Below, in pieces: positions 42,019 to 52,618 of a DNA stretch of 64,000 nt. Numbering within the stretch: the stretch's first letter is position 1; each line of letters starts with the position of its first letter. A program made the translations under genes and the position numbers. The notes beneath the pieces are model-generated. The model saw only the letters and a program-made list of their open reading frames with translations, did no database searches and was not told the origin of the DNA. The DNA is taken from NCBI GenBank assembly GCA_021927905.1, contig BLLK01000055.1:1-64000 (forward strand), written 5' to 3'. The DNA comes from Chaetoceros tenuissimus. Taxonomy: Eukaryota; Bacillariophyta; Thalassiosirophyceae; Chaetocerotales; Chaetocerotaceae.

Positions 42019-42966
42019 TTAAATTAAATTTGACGTTTGCACAATCTCATCATACGTATCTAAAATGTTTTGAGATTTCCCAAGTGCACCCGCAACGCAA
42101 GCACCAGCTACAGCAGTTACCTTTACAGGCGGCTCTAATGCAACTCCAATAAAACCAGGTGATACCGATGCTGCAGCTCTGAAAGGTGGAGAACTCAACA
42201 AACCTTCAACAAGACGTCCATATCCGTCAGCAACACGTGGTGGATTGATTCCGAAACTATCTCCTCCATAGATAAAAGTAGGTGCTACAATTGTATAAGA
42301 GTCTGGGAAATTGCTCTTGATTGCATTCTCACTGAAAGCCTTTCCTTCCATGTAATTCTTGAAAAAATCTACACCTCCAACAGATTCTCTAACTTCTGGA
42401 GCAACACTGATGTAAACAAAGTTTTTCACTCCAGCTGTCTTGGCTCCACTGGCAGCAAGCCCTGTTCCACTGTTTACAGTTTTCACATCTTCTGAGGAAC
42501 CAATCGCACCTACAGTAGAGATGACAGCCGTACAGTCTTTTGCCAAATCTGCCACAGTAGCTTCTACATTTATGTTGGGAGATGAAAAGTCCAAAGCAAT
42601 AGTTCCATCTCTTCCATCTCGAGATGTGGCAATGTAATCTATTCCCAATTCTTTTAGTTTTTTACATACTTCTTTTCCGACAAAACCACTTCCGCCAATC
42701 ACAAGGACTTTCTCGGATGATCCCTCGGCTGCAAATGCATTATCCGGTTGAGAGAGAAAGGTAATTGCAGCAATAGAAGATCCTGCTACCTTGATGAAAT
42801 TTCTTCTAGAGGACTCGACACCCTCACTGTTTCTTGTACTTAGCTTTTCAGAAAAGAGTGCAGATGAAGAAGTATGCTGATAGAAAGGAGAGTGATGTTT
42901 GACAGGACTGAATGCATGGGAAGATCCAAGTAAAGCAGAGAGGAAGAATAGCTTGAAAGTGTTCAT
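42019..42966 (-). CDS. NAD(P)-binding SDR with thylakoid-lumen-type targeting
   Basis: 315 aa. The leader has an ER signal with SHA/FSP at its end, then SRRNFIKVAGSSIAAITFL and NAFA/AE, a twin-arginine lumen signal. The mature part is an atypical/extended SDR Rossmann fold: VLVIGGSGFVGKEVCKKL (GxxGxxG), IALDFSS, AVISTVGAIG, FVYISVAPE and YMEGKAFSE, with the YxxxK-like pair. It resembles NmrA/NDUFA9-type plastid SDRs that help photosystem assembly. Its stop is 33 bp from that of the PsbQ-like gene, on the other strand. Substrate unknown; activity in the lumen would be unusual. Confidence 0.82.
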   Translation of the reverse strand: MNTFKLFFLSALLGSSHAFSPVKHHSPFYQHTSSSALFSEKLSTRNSEGVESSRRNFIKVAGSSIAAITFLSQPDNAFAAEGSSEKVLVIGGSGFVGKEVCKKLKELGIDYIATSRDGRDGTIALDFSSPNINVEATVADLAKDCTAVISTVGAIGSSEDVKTVNSGTGLAASGAKTAGVKNFVYISVAPEVRESVGGVDFFKNYMEGKAFSENAIKSNFPDSYTIVAPTFIYGGDSFGINPPRVADGYGRLVEGLLSSPPFRAAASVSPGFIGVALEPPVKVTAVAGACVAGALGKSQNILDTYDEIVQTSNLI

Positions 42967-43384
42967 ACTAGATTAATATCACTGCAGTAAAATAAATATA
43001 TTTGTGAATAATGGAATGCAATTGCAAAAGAACTATTATCACATGTAGTTTAGGAGTGAATAGTAGAAAAGCGGAGTGTGCGTGAAATTGACCAATGACG
43101 CCTCCCTCTTTTCGTGCGTCACAAGTAACATTAGAACCATGTTGAGTTGGGTCGTACGGTATTCCCAAACTACGAGTAATAAGTGTCGACGTACGTAACA
43201 AAGAAGAGAAAATGAAAAGAACAATTTTGATGACACCATTTACAACAATAAGTGGAACATTCTTCGCCTTCATTCTTTATTATTTCATCTGGAAGAAGCC
43301 ACCAACCTACATACTATAACATATATACATATAAGGTACATAGATAGACGCATAGATACAAGAGATAGAATAGAAACACATACC
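42967..43384. other. Divergent promoter region
   Basis: Between the SDR and the lipase, which point apart. No gene seen. Confidence 0.4.
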
Positions 43385-44665
43385 ATGACGAGACATATTC
43401 CAAAAAACATTTTTTACCGATTCTTCCTTTTCCTCTTCTTTGCTTTAATTCTTCCATCGACAGAAGCGCAGCTAAGGGGATCTAATGCACAACCTGTGAA
43501 GACAGAGAATATTGCCTCATCCACTCATATCCCATCTTTGCATGAGACTCTTGAACTCGCACATCTTTCTGCAATGGTCTACTATTTTCGGCACGCGAAT
43601 CCATCCAACTGTTCCTCATTTTCAGCCATCTACCAACAATATCTAAGTAATCATCACACAGCTATTTTCACAGGAGGCACTTTCACTTGTCACATGTATG
43701 AAAGGGATGCACAAGATACGCAAGTACTAATTCTTTCCAAAGAATCTCATGATCACCAGTCTTACATTGCAATCATATATGCAGGTACAGATGATTTCCG
43801 TACCGCCCTTACCGATACTGACATTTTACTCAAACCATTTGGACCTGTTGTAAATGGAACGTATCCACTCATACCCGATCCAAATATTAAAGTACACGCG
43901 GGATTTAATAATGCTGTTTTCACCAATGGTTTATACGACAGAGTGAAAGATGTAGTGAACAACGTTCATCGCAATGGCTATAAAATATACACAACAGGAC
44001 ATTCCTTAGGAGCGGCTGATGCCATTTTGACAGCTATGGCTTTGAACATTGAACTTCAATATGAGATCCAAAGTATAACTTTTGGTTGTCCAAAGACTGG
44101 TAATACCTATTGGAGAGAATTTGTTAATTCTAAATCTTCTGTGGGAATTTACAGGGTAGTCAATGGGTTAGATCTTGTACCAAGATTGCCTGGGATTCGA
44201 TTTCATCATGTAGGGCATACTCTCCAATTGGATTCACATGATGCAAAGGCTTATTGGTTGCACAATGGAAGTTTGGAGTTGGGATACAAAGGGGTGCCTT
44301 TTGGTTGGAATACTTTACCATTTGCTTTGGCACCAGCAGCTGCAATTGAACATATGATGAGTCATTATATACGATATTTGGAAGAAAGGAGTGTCAAGGA
44401 TTGGGATATTTTTTATTTTCACAAATTTGAAACAATTGATAATGGAACACAGACAGATGATGATGTTGGGCCAGATGGAATGGATGATGATATTTGGAAC
44501 TATTTACCAGATGATGATTACGAATATGAACATGATGAGATGATGATTGCAGAAGTTTCATTCCTGTATCTACAATTTATGCAACAAGAGAATAGACTAC
44601 AGAGGGATGAGATATCTTCAATACCATTGTTTGCTTTAGATGATGCGACTTCGTCATTCGAATAG
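43385..44665 (+). CDS. Secreted class-3 (alpha/beta hydrolase) lipase
   Basis: 426 aa. An N-terminal signal peptide (FYRFFLFLFFALILPSTEAQ) is followed by a Lipase_3 domain: VHAGFNNAVF, then the nucleophile elbow TTGHSLGAADAIL with the active Ser, SITFGCPKTGN, and YRVVNGLDLVPRLP with the catalytic Asp. The His is probably in RFHHVGHTLQLD or GHT. The C-terminal ~90 residues are acidic (DDDVGPDGMDDDIWNYL) and not part of the fold. Likely acts on acylglycerols outside the cell or in a vacuole. Confidence 0.92.
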   Translation: MTRHIPKNIFYRFFLFLFFALILPSTEAQLRGSNAQPVKTENIASSTHIPSLHETLELAHLSAMVYYFRHANPSNCSSFSAIYQQYLSNHHTAIFTGGTFTCHMYERDAQDTQVLILSKESHDHQSYIAIIYAGTDDFRTALTDTDILLKPFGPVVNGTYPLIPDPNIKVHAGFNNAVFTNGLYDRVKDVVNNVHRNGYKIYTTGHSLGAADAILTAMALNIELQYEIQSITFGCPKTGNTYWREFVNSKSSVGIYRVVNGLDLVPRLPGIRFHHVGHTLQLDSHDAKAYWLHNGSLELGYKGVPFGWNTLPFALAPAAAIEHMMSHYIRYLEERSVKDWDIFYFHKFETIDNGTQTDDDVGPDGMDDDIWNYLPDDDYEYEHDEMMIAEVSFLYLQFMQQENRLQRDEISSIPLFALDDATSSFE

Positions 44666-45402
44666 TTCTTGTATCCTTGCAATTTGTGTTGAAATTATGT
44701 CCAAGACCTATCGGAAAAGGCATTGTTCTTGTATTCATGATTTGTTATAGTTTCGCCAGATCTACAATCGAATACCTTTCAGAAAAGCTTGAAAATAGTT
44801 GGAGTTGTGGAAGAATTCAACTTACGAAAAAGCGCCGGTATACTCTCGCTAACATTCCATTTCACATCCACATTATCTGTCATGGTAAGTAGAACCATTT
44901 GGGAATGTGAAATATGAGGATCTGTAGTAGTGATCACAACTATTTCGGAATATGAAATGTGAGCTTTAGTAATGTGCATCACTGGTGTTTATTCAGTCTC
45001 AACCCTACAGAATGAAACTATGACTGAATCTCATGATAGGTAAATGAATTTTTCTCTTGCTTCAAAGAGTAAAAAATCCTCAAAGGAAAAATGTTTGTTG
45101 GAGTAGAGACAGGGAATGTTTTGACAGTCAACGGATTGGTGTGTATGTAAAAATATGCTTCAAAATGGAGAAGCGACCACTAAGCGAGGGGGTTTTCTCT
45201 GAGGTAAAAGAACAGCAAGAAAAAAGAGTATTCTAAAAGTGGTGGAGCCTGTCACTGGTTTGGTTTTCTATGACCTAGTTGATTCTTTACCAACTACAAT
45301 AAACGATGCAAAAATGGGACGAGAAAATAAAATAACAGACAAGTCTCCAAATTCATTGATATTCATTTTTCTTATATTTAAAATGAAAAAGTAAGATATA
45401 AT
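44666..45402. other. Intergenic region between convergent genes
   Basis: Shared 3' region. Short related words GAATGTGAAATATGAG and GAATATGAAATGTGAG occur near 44905 and 44950. No gene seen. Confidence 0.4.
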
Positions 45403-48400
45403 TTAAAACGTCATTTCGGTGTAAGTGGATATGTCATCTCTTCCTCTCCTATTTTGACTGGAAGAGTCACGTCGAATTGAATGAGCAGGGCTTCTTGGTA
45501 TTCTTGCCGATCTTCGAGATGAGGCACCAACCGAGTCAGCATCACCTTCATACTCGCGTAATCTCTGTTTCAATTTTATGTTTTCCTCTTGTAGAGCTGA
45601 ATTTCGCCATTTGTCATTTGATGAAGATCTGTATTTGTTGGAACCTCTTTCAAGGTCATGCTTTAAAGTGACATTTTCTTCTTGCAGCATATTAACCTTC
45701 ACAGTAAGTTCCTTTAACTGATGCCTGTACTCATTTCCTAAACGTCGTTCTCTTTCTTCAGCTACATCTCTCATCATTGGTGATTCTGACTCATCTTCTA
45801 ACGCTCTAATTGTATTTTGCAACCGTTCAACTTCTTTTGTGTAGGCAAATTTTGACTCTTCGATCTGCATCTTGAGTGAGGCTATTTGACGTTCGTACTT
45901 CTTAGCTTTACCCTGGGCATCCATCAATTCCTCTTGAAGCTCCTCTACCTCTGCACGTCTAGTTACTGAAACAGTCTCCATACCACTCTGAAGTTGATCT
46001 AGTTCTTCCTTCATTGACCCTGACATGCGTTCATGTGCAACAAGAATTTGCTCCAAGGATTGTATTTTAGCATTTTTATGTTCCATTTTTGCTTCCAGTT
46101 CAGCTTCGATTTCACTTTTCTCAATTTCAAGGGAGCGAATTTTTGCGAAAAGTTCAGCCTCCATTTCATTATTTCTCTCTTTACATGCCGAAAGCTCTTT
46201 GCGTAAACTGTCGATTGTCAAATCCTTATTTGTCTGCATCAAGCTCAACTTCCTTTCCGATTGAGAAATCATCGCCTTTTCAAACTGAGTTCTACCCTGT
46301 TCAGCTTCGTTTACTTGTTTCTTTAATTCTTCAACCTGTTTCTTCATTTCACGAATTCTTGTACTTTCGTTGTCATTTACACTCAAGGCATCTTGAAGTC
46401 TATTTACTTCATTTTCTAACTTTTTATTCTCTGCTTTGAGCGACCTAAGCTCCTTACTCATATCATCTCTAGGTGAGCTCCCGGCTTCCCTTGCCTCCAA
46501 TTCTTCGTCTTTCTTTTTCAAAGCTTGATGAAGGCTTCGTACCTCCTCTGACAAGGCTTCGATGACATCATTATCCCCACTCTCTGCCGATAGTTGCTTA
46601 CTACGAAGTTTCTTTACTTCATCCGTCAAAGCAAGAATTATGTCATTTGCATCACTATCTCCCATGTTGCTACTTCGGAGTCTTTTCACTTCATTTGTAA
46701 GTGCAGCGATGATTTCGTTCTGCTCATCAATGTCATTCTCAAGATCTCTACTCTTTTCTTTGACCGTTTCGATTACTCTTCTGTACTTTAATTCCGAGGA
46801 CTCCTTTGCTTTCATAGCAGCGTCACAGGCATCACGTTCCTTGCGCACCTCATCTTGCATTTGCATCTCCATTTCGTCTAGGCTGAGCTGACAATCCTCC
46901 AATTGTTTTTTCAACTTTTGCTCAGTTTGCTCATACATCAGTAAGTCTTCTTCTAATTTCGCATATTTTTCTTCTGCCCTATTCAAATCAACCTCCAATT
47001 GTGCATTTTCTTCGAGAACTTTCTGTAGTTGTACTTGAGATTTGAGCTCTATAACTTCATCTGCCTGGTTTCTAATAGTATGGATCTTCATTTTGTTGAA
47101 ATTCTCTCGTAATGATGATACCTCGGCTTCCAAGTCAGGTACCTTTTCTGCCTCGAGCTGAGCTGTTCGTACCTTTCTTCGGAGCTCGCGCACTTCGTGT
47201 TGCAATTTCCCATTGCTCTCTTCAACTTCATCTAATTCATCCTGGAGACGTTCAAGCTTAGATTGATTTTTCACTTTGGACTTTAAATTTCTTATCTCAT
47301 CTTCAAGTTCCCTCCTTAATCCCCGTTCTCCTTCAATTTCGGTATTTAAAGATTTGATCCGAAATTCGTATCTTTCAGCTTCTAGAATCTTCTCAGTTTT
47401 CTGCTGTTGAATTTGACTTTCTAGCTGTTCCACTGCAAATGGCATGCTAGTAGATTTTCCGGAAGTTGTCATTTGCTCTGCAAGTCGCTGACGCAAGTTT
47501 TCGACTTCTTCATCTAGTTCAATAATTTGACCAGCAAACATCTCACTTTCTTGTTGAAGTCGCGAGTATTCTTCCCACGATGGGCCATCACCATCATTTT
47601 GATATGCAGATGCACCACTACTACGATGCTTAAATTTATATTGCGCCAATTCTTCTCGAAGGGCCGACAATTGCTGTTCCTGAGTGATTGATGATTTGAC
47701 AAGAGTCGCGATCGCCCCATCTCTCTCTTTCAACTTTACCTTGTAATGATTTAATTGTTGAGATGAGTTCCCAGCCATTGGATTACCGTTAGTTGCACTA
47801 TGTCTCATTTGCACAATTTCTGCCTTGAGCCTAGTGATTTCTGCAGACATTGTCGATTTTGTAGCTGTGAGATCTGCAATGTTCTTTCTTAACTCGTCAA
47901 TTTTGGAAGAATCACCAAAAGAAGATAAGAGGGCACTTCGAGTTGGAGATTTCGATCGTCTTACTTTTTGCTCAAGTGCGAGGACCTTTTTCTCAAGTAG
48001 TCTCATCTCTCTCTCGTTATCTTTAAGTGCAGCATCGCGATCCGAGATTTCAGTCTCAAGGGCAGCAATATCTTCTTCATATCTCTTTTCTTTTGAGGTG
48101 TAAAAAGCACGCTGTTTTGGAGATGACTCATTGCCCTCTTGTGCACTTCGCAACTTAGATTCCAGTTTGTTTATTGATTCTTCGTATTTAGCTACTACTT
48201 CATTTCTTTCTTGCTGAAGTTGAGTGATTTCATCTTCTAGCTGAATGATCTTCTCAGTCTTCTTTTCCATCAACATTTCATTTGAGACTTTGTCCTCAGC
48301 CACAGACTCCTTATAAACTTTCAATTCCATTTCCAATGAAGAAATACGATCATCCTTTTTCTCAAGTGCAACATCAAGATTCTCTTGGTTGAATTCAGTA

Positions 48401-49896
48401 GTCTGTTTTTCTAGATTCTGCACAATACATTTCAACGAGTCATACTTATTTGTCATGGATTTGACTTGATCCTTTTCAGACTCAAGTTGTTTCTTAAATC
48501 TGTCATTTTCAACCTTGAGTTTCTTCGCCTCGGACAAAGAAGCCTGCAATTTTGTTTCAGACTTGGCCAAGTCACTGGTAAAAGTGTGAATTTGTTTATT
48601 CAAGTCATTGATTGTTTTGTCTCTGGTCTCTACCATTTCTTTCAAATTATCAATCTCCTGCAATCTAGTCTCTAAATCCTTGATATTATTTTTCATAATA
48701 GCTTCACCTTCATGCATTCGCACAACAGTTGCCCTTGATTCAGAAAGGTTGGACTTGATTTTTTCCATCTTTTCTTCCATTTCTTTCTTTGCTAAAATTT
48801 CTGATTTGAGTTCAAGTTTCACCTCACGGAATCTCTCGAGCTCACTTGACTTCATTTGCTTCATTTCTCTTTGAATATCTTCTAATTCCTTCACTGCAGC
48901 TTTATGCTTATGCTCAAGTGTAGCCAGTGAAGACTGAGTTTCATGAAGCAAGGATTCTTTTTGTCTCAACTTTTCTTGAGTTTCCTCGAGCTGCTTCCAG
49001 TTTTGACGAATTTCATCTGTCACTGAGTCACCTGACGATTTCTGTGGCGAATTAGGTTGGTTTTTATTTACGTTGGCAGCAGGATCTTGAGGCACGTTTA
49101 TTTCCAAAGACTTGATTTTTGCATCATCTGACTCTACTAATACATGTGATAAGCGAGACTTTAGATGATCTCGTTCACTCACAGTTTCTGTCAATTCCTT
49201 TTCCAAAGACAGGATACGCTTCTCATCACTTTCTGCCTTTTTTCTATATTCTTGAATAACATTAGTTCTATCCATTTCCACATCTTCGCGTTCATCTTGC
49301 AATTGAAAAAGTTGGTTCTTGAGATCGGTAATGGACTGTTTCTGAAATGCATTGTCTTGTGCAAGTTTCTGAATTGTATCTTCTCTACTGTTTATTGCGT
49401 CTTGCATGTTTCTCATTTGATCAGACATGGAAGCTATCTCTTTCTTCTTATGCTTTACGATTTCCTTTTGTTCCTCTATTTGGGCAGATAGTTGACTACA
49501 TTGGTTCATGAAGGTCAGTTCCATCTCAGCAGTTTTCTCGGTAAGTGCAGCATTGGTCTTTTTCAGATATGCAATAATTTCATCTTTGGATTGGCCATCA
49601 GTTGCATTATGGATGGACCTATCGAGAGCAGCTGGAGACGGCATTCTCGCAGGTGGTAGTTTAGTACGTGATTCTGATCTAGATTGACGCTCACTTTCTT
49701 GAGGTTGGTTAGACGGTGCCGGGGACTGAGATCTCGTACGAAGGTTTCTCATTGTGTTTCCTATCCATTCTCTTGTACCACTTCTTCCTGTTCTCGTGCT
49801 CTTGGATTCATTAGCTTCGTTAGTTCCAGGTGACGAAACAGATGGAGGCGGTTGATCATCGTCGCTACCATTGTCTGGAGACGAAGGGTCCATCAT
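45403..49896 (-). CDS. Giant coiled-coil protein, 1497 aa
   Basis: Single exon. Residues 1-~110 are Ser/Pro/Arg-rich (TRTGRSGTREW, RTRSQSPAPS). From ~115 to ~1430 it is almost unbroken heptad coiled coil (e.g. LDEVEESNGKLQHEVRELRRK). One region repeats three times: IIALTNEVKRLRS, IILALTDEVKKLRS, VIEALSEEVRSL. The C-terminal ~60 residues are basic, Ser/Arg-rich, and end STYTEMTF. No motor, ATPase (SMC) or membrane signature. Likely a scaffold of the centrosome, Golgi or cytoskeleton; which one is open. Confidence 0.82.
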   Translation of the reverse strand: MMDPSSPDNGSDDDQPPPSVSSPGTNEANESKSTRTGRSGTREWIGNTMRNLRTRSQSPAPSNQPQESERQSRSESRTKLPPARMPSPAALDRSIHNATDGQSKDEIIAYLKKTNAALTEKTAEMELTFMNQCSQLSAQIEEQKEIVKHKKKEIASMSDQMRNMQDAINSREDTIQKLAQDNAFQKQSITDLKNQLFQLQDEREDVEMDRTNVIQEYRKKAESDEKRILSLEKELTETVSERDHLKSRLSHVLVESDDAKIKSLEINVPQDPAANVNKNQPNSPQKSSGDSVTDEIRQNWKQLEETQEKLRQKESLLHETQSSLATLEHKHKAAVKELEDIQREMKQMKSSELERFREVKLELKSEILAKKEMEEKMEKIKSNLSESRATVVRMHEGEAIMKNNIKDLETRLQEIDNLKEMVETRDKTINDLNKQIHTFTSDLAKSETKLQASLSEAKKLKVENDRFKKQLESEKDQVKSMTNKYDSLKCIVQNLEKQTTEFNQENLDVALEKKDDRISSLEMELKVYKESVAEDKVSNEMLMEKKTEKIIQLEDEITQLQQERNEVVAKYEESINKLESKLRSAQEGNESSPKQRAFYTSKEKRYEEDIAALETEISDRDAALKDNEREMRLLEKKVLALEQKVRRSKSPTRSALLSSFGDSSKIDELRKNIADLTATKSTMSAEITRLKAEIVQMRHSATNGNPMAGNSSQQLNHYKVKLKERDGAIATLVKSSITQEQQLSALREELAQYKFKHRSSGASAYQNDGDGPSWEEYSRLQQESEMFAGQIIELDEEVENLRQRLAEQMTTSGKSTSMPFAVEQLESQIQQQKTEKILEAERYEFRIKSLNTEIEGERGLRRELEDEIRNLKSKVKNQSKLERLQDELDEVEESNGKLQHEVRELRRKVRTAQLEAEKVPDLEAEVSSLRENFNKMKIHTIRNQADEVIELKSQVQLQKVLEENAQLEVDLNRAEEKYAKLEEDLLMYEQTEQKLKKQLEDCQLSLDEMEMQMQDEVRKERDACDAAMKAKESSELKYRRVIETVKEKSRDLENDIDEQNEIIAALTNEVKRLRSSNMGDSDANDIILALTDEVKKLRSKQLSAESGDNDVIEALSEEVRSLHQALKKKDEELEAREAGSSPRDDMSKELRSLKAENKKLENEVNRLQDALSVNDNESTRIREMKKQVEELKKQVNEAEQGRTQFEKAMISQSERKLSLMQTNKDLTIDSLRKELSACKERNNEMEAELFAKIRSLEIEKSEIEAELEAKMEHKNAKIQSLEQILVAHERMSGSMKEELDQLQSGMETVSVTRRAEVEELQEELMDAQGKAKKYERQIASLKMQIEESKFAYTKEVERLQNTIRALEDESESPMMRDVAEERERRLGNEYRHQLKELTVKVNMLQEENVTLKHDLERGSNKYRSSSNDKWRNSALQEENIKLKQRLREYEGDADSVGASSRRSARIPRSPAHSIRRDSSSQNRRGRDDISTYTEMTF

Positions 49897-50551
49897 GTTG
49901 TTTCAGAAGAATAAGTAGCTGATATATGTCAAACTTTGGAATGGATTAAGCTTTTCAAATGGTCCAATTCAACAATGCTTTTCTATGAGTAATAAACTTT
50001 GCAATACTTGCAAATCTCTTGGGTAGCAGGATTTAGAGAAGAGGAACTGCGATATAGATAATGAATTGTATAATGAATTGTATCGCATCAATTTCTACTC
50101 ACTACTCATGGGTATGTTGCATTTACTTGTGTTTTTTAGTTCATTCGTCCACTGCGCAAAACTAAAAACTAAAAATATCGAAACAAGACCACGAAATAGT
50201 CGTGTGAGAGGCTAAACGTGTCCTTTGACTCCTAAATCGAAACAACAGACAACAGACACTCTTTTCATTACACTTGTTTGCCCCTTCTCCTTTCTACCGA
50301 TAATGACGAAGATTGAAAGCATCCAACATCAAGAATGGGTAGTTCCACACGGAATGAACGGATCACATACATCACCAAACAATCCAATCTCCCTGTTTTG
50401 ATGAATAAGATACATTGTATCAGCATCATCAAGCATCGACAGTATTGTAGATATTGCAAACATAAGAAGTGATTACATTGAATTCAACAGATATTTAGAA
50501 TAACATTCAGATATATATTATAGGCGAATTATTTCATAAAAACAAGCTACA
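49897..50551. other. Divergent promoter region
   Basis: Between the coiled-coil and the secreted-protein genes, which point apart. No gene seen. Confidence 0.4.
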
Positions 50552-52186
50552 ATGAAATTTCTACACTTGTCCACAATTTTATCGACATTTGGCCTAGCAG
50601 CATCAAGTCATGTTGTCTCAGGATCAAATTCCAGACTTCCAATGTCTCTTTCATCAGTTATCAACGACCTCGAAGCAGAAGGAGCAACAAAAGTTACTAC
50701 ATTTGCATTCTTAACCTCTCGAGGAATCACAAAAGGCAAGAGAGCTGCACTCCTTTCGTCTCTTTTTGGAATCACTGGAGAAGGAGATCACGATGAAGAA
50801 GTGAGAGATGGTGTGACCACTGCTTTTGGAAAAAAGATGGGTGAAGACCATACTGATGATGAAGACGAAGATGAGGATTCTCTAATTTCCCCACATATAG
50901 GAGTTGCTATTGCAAACCCACTTCCTAATGCTGCTGTCAATGAGATCGCTGCAACCGTCCAGGCTTGTGGAGGTAATATTGTTTTTGTTGCATCTATGGA
51001 AGATCTTTCTAGGGGAGAAGGATTATTTGATAAACTTGCACCTGCTATGGAACGTCTTTTGAATCAAGCAAAGCCTGAGTTTGAAGAAGGAGAAGCAGCA
51101 GCCAAGAGAACATTGGTCGTTGTCATTGAAGGAGCAGCGACACAAAATGATTTGTTGGATGCAAAGGCAAAACTAGAGAATGTGGCAGCTTCTGTCCTAC
51201 AGAATATTGTTCAGCCAAATACCGGTCGTCGGGCAACTACTCTCCAGCTTGTTTTTGATTCAGTTGAGTATGTAGCTTCTTCTGGGTCCGTCGATGAGTT
51301 GCTTGAGGATATTGGAAGCACATGTGATCCAGCATCAGCAGCAAAGAATGTTGCTGATAGTGTTTATCAAGATGCGAATACTGTGACAACTGTTGCTGGA
51401 CTTCATGGTTCTCCCCTTGATTTGGCTTCTGCGAGGAAACTCTTGCCACTATCTCGCAAGGCTGTAGACTCCTGTATTTCTGTTGTTTTGGCAAATGCCA
51501 GTGATGATGATGGAGATATGATCTTAGTCAAAGACTTTGGAGCACTTTGCGATGCTGCAGTCAAAGCTTCCTTGGAACAATTTGATGTTGAGGCTGGATC
51601 GGGGCTTCTTGAAAAATCATCTGTTGCGAAGAGAATCAGATCGGAACTTGTCGAGGAAATGTATTCTGATCTTGAGAGTATGTATGAGGAACAAATCAAA
51701 CTTTTGAAGGGAGCTGCATTTGATTCATTCACAAAAAGTCTGTCGAACCTTCGTCTTGGACCAAATTTGGCGTCGGATATGGAAAAACTTGCTACGGATG
51801 CAGTGAAACTTTTCTCAGACACTGCAAAGACTCTTAGAGCGAAGAAGGCAAAGACTGTTTTCTGGCCAAAGGCTGACGCGGAGACTTCTCAATTGAAAAA
51901 GGAACTCAAAGAATACATCACTCTTCGTCTCCAGAATGCAAAAGCAGCTGGTAAATTCAAGCCACTTCCACGCAAGGGAGTAACAATGGGATTCCACTGG
52001 CTACTACCTAAGCCATTTGGAAATGATTACAGATTGGAACCATGGCAAGTACATGCAAAGGATGACTTAGTATACATTCCAAAGGATAAGATTACTGATG
52101 TTAGCAAGGAGGATGTTATGACTGGAGACTGGAGAGATAGTGTGGTACCTTGTCCAACAGCAAATGAAATGATGTATTTGAAATAA
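50552..52186 (+). CDS. Secretory-pathway protein of unknown function, 544 aa
   Basis: Starts with a signal peptide (FLHLSTILSTFGLAASSHVV). An acidic stretch DDEDEDEDS lies at ~105-115. The middle has alternating strands and helices (IGVAIANPLPN, GGNIVFVASMEDL, RTLVVVIEGAA), like an alpha/beta domain without a clear P-loop. A long helical region follows (VEEMYSDLESMYEEQIKLL, FDSFTKSLSNLRLG), whose layout faintly recalls the helical half of RHD3/Sey1 dynamin-like proteins. The C-terminus ends PWQVHAKDDLVYIPKDKI. No KDEL or membrane helix. Probably lumenal or secreted; no assignment made. Confidence 0.75.
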   Translation: MKFLHLSTILSTFGLAASSHVVSGSNSRLPMSLSSVINDLEAEGATKVTTFAFLTSRGITKGKRAALLSSLFGITGEGDHDEEVRDGVTTAFGKKMGEDHTDDEDEDEDSLISPHIGVAIANPLPNAAVNEIAATVQACGGNIVFVASMEDLSRGEGLFDKLAPAMERLLNQAKPEFEEGEAAAKRTLVVVIEGAATQNDLLDAKAKLENVAASVLQNIVQPNTGRRATTLQLVFDSVEYVASSGSVDELLEDIGSTCDPASAAKNVADSVYQDANTVTTVAGLHGSPLDLASARKLLPLSRKAVDSCISVVLANASDDDGDMILVKDFGALCDAAVKASLEQFDVEAGSGLLEKSSVAKRIRSELVEEMYSDLESMYEEQIKLLKGAAFDSFTKSLSNLRLGPNLASDMEKLATDAVKLFSDTAKTLRAKKAKTVFWPKADAETSQLKKELKEYITLRLQNAKAAGKFKPLPRKGVTMGFHWLLPKPFGNDYRLEPWQVHAKDDLVYIPKDKITDVSKEDVMTGDWRDSVVPCPTANEMMYLK

Positions 52187-52618
52187 ATAAATAAAAATAG
52201 ATAGTCTTTCACTAAATAGTTTCAAAAGCAATTTGAAGTTATGAAATGTTAAAATTATTAGTACCATTCTAATTGTTGTTTCCTGATGCATTATTCCTCT
52301 TTTTAAAACAAAAATAATCGTTTGATGAATTCTTCTACAACCCTGTCCACACAGATAAAGATGGCTTTGAAAAAAATCAATGACGTACCGTACGTACTAA
52401 TTCAATTTTAAGTCTTAATTTATGATTTGGATAGATAGAATCCCTCCAAAATGAAGCAATCCACAGCCACTCAAAGTGTCAATGAGAAGACGAGAAGAAC
52501 GCAATGGCAAAGCTAACAAAACGTAGCAATAGCCAGTAATGCAGATAGATGAAAACTTGGGACACAGTTTGAATACGATTGACCAAACTTTTTCTTGTTC
52601 ATTCAACCAGCAACTACC
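52187..52618. other. Intergenic region
   Basis: Promoter side of the G-patch gene; GTACCGTACGTAC palindromic word near 52385. No gene seen. Confidence 0.4.

Noticed and set aside
45477-49491. Plus-strand open frames opposite the giant coiled-coil gene
   Set aside because: Antisense shadows of Glu/Lys/Leu codons with no own motifs.
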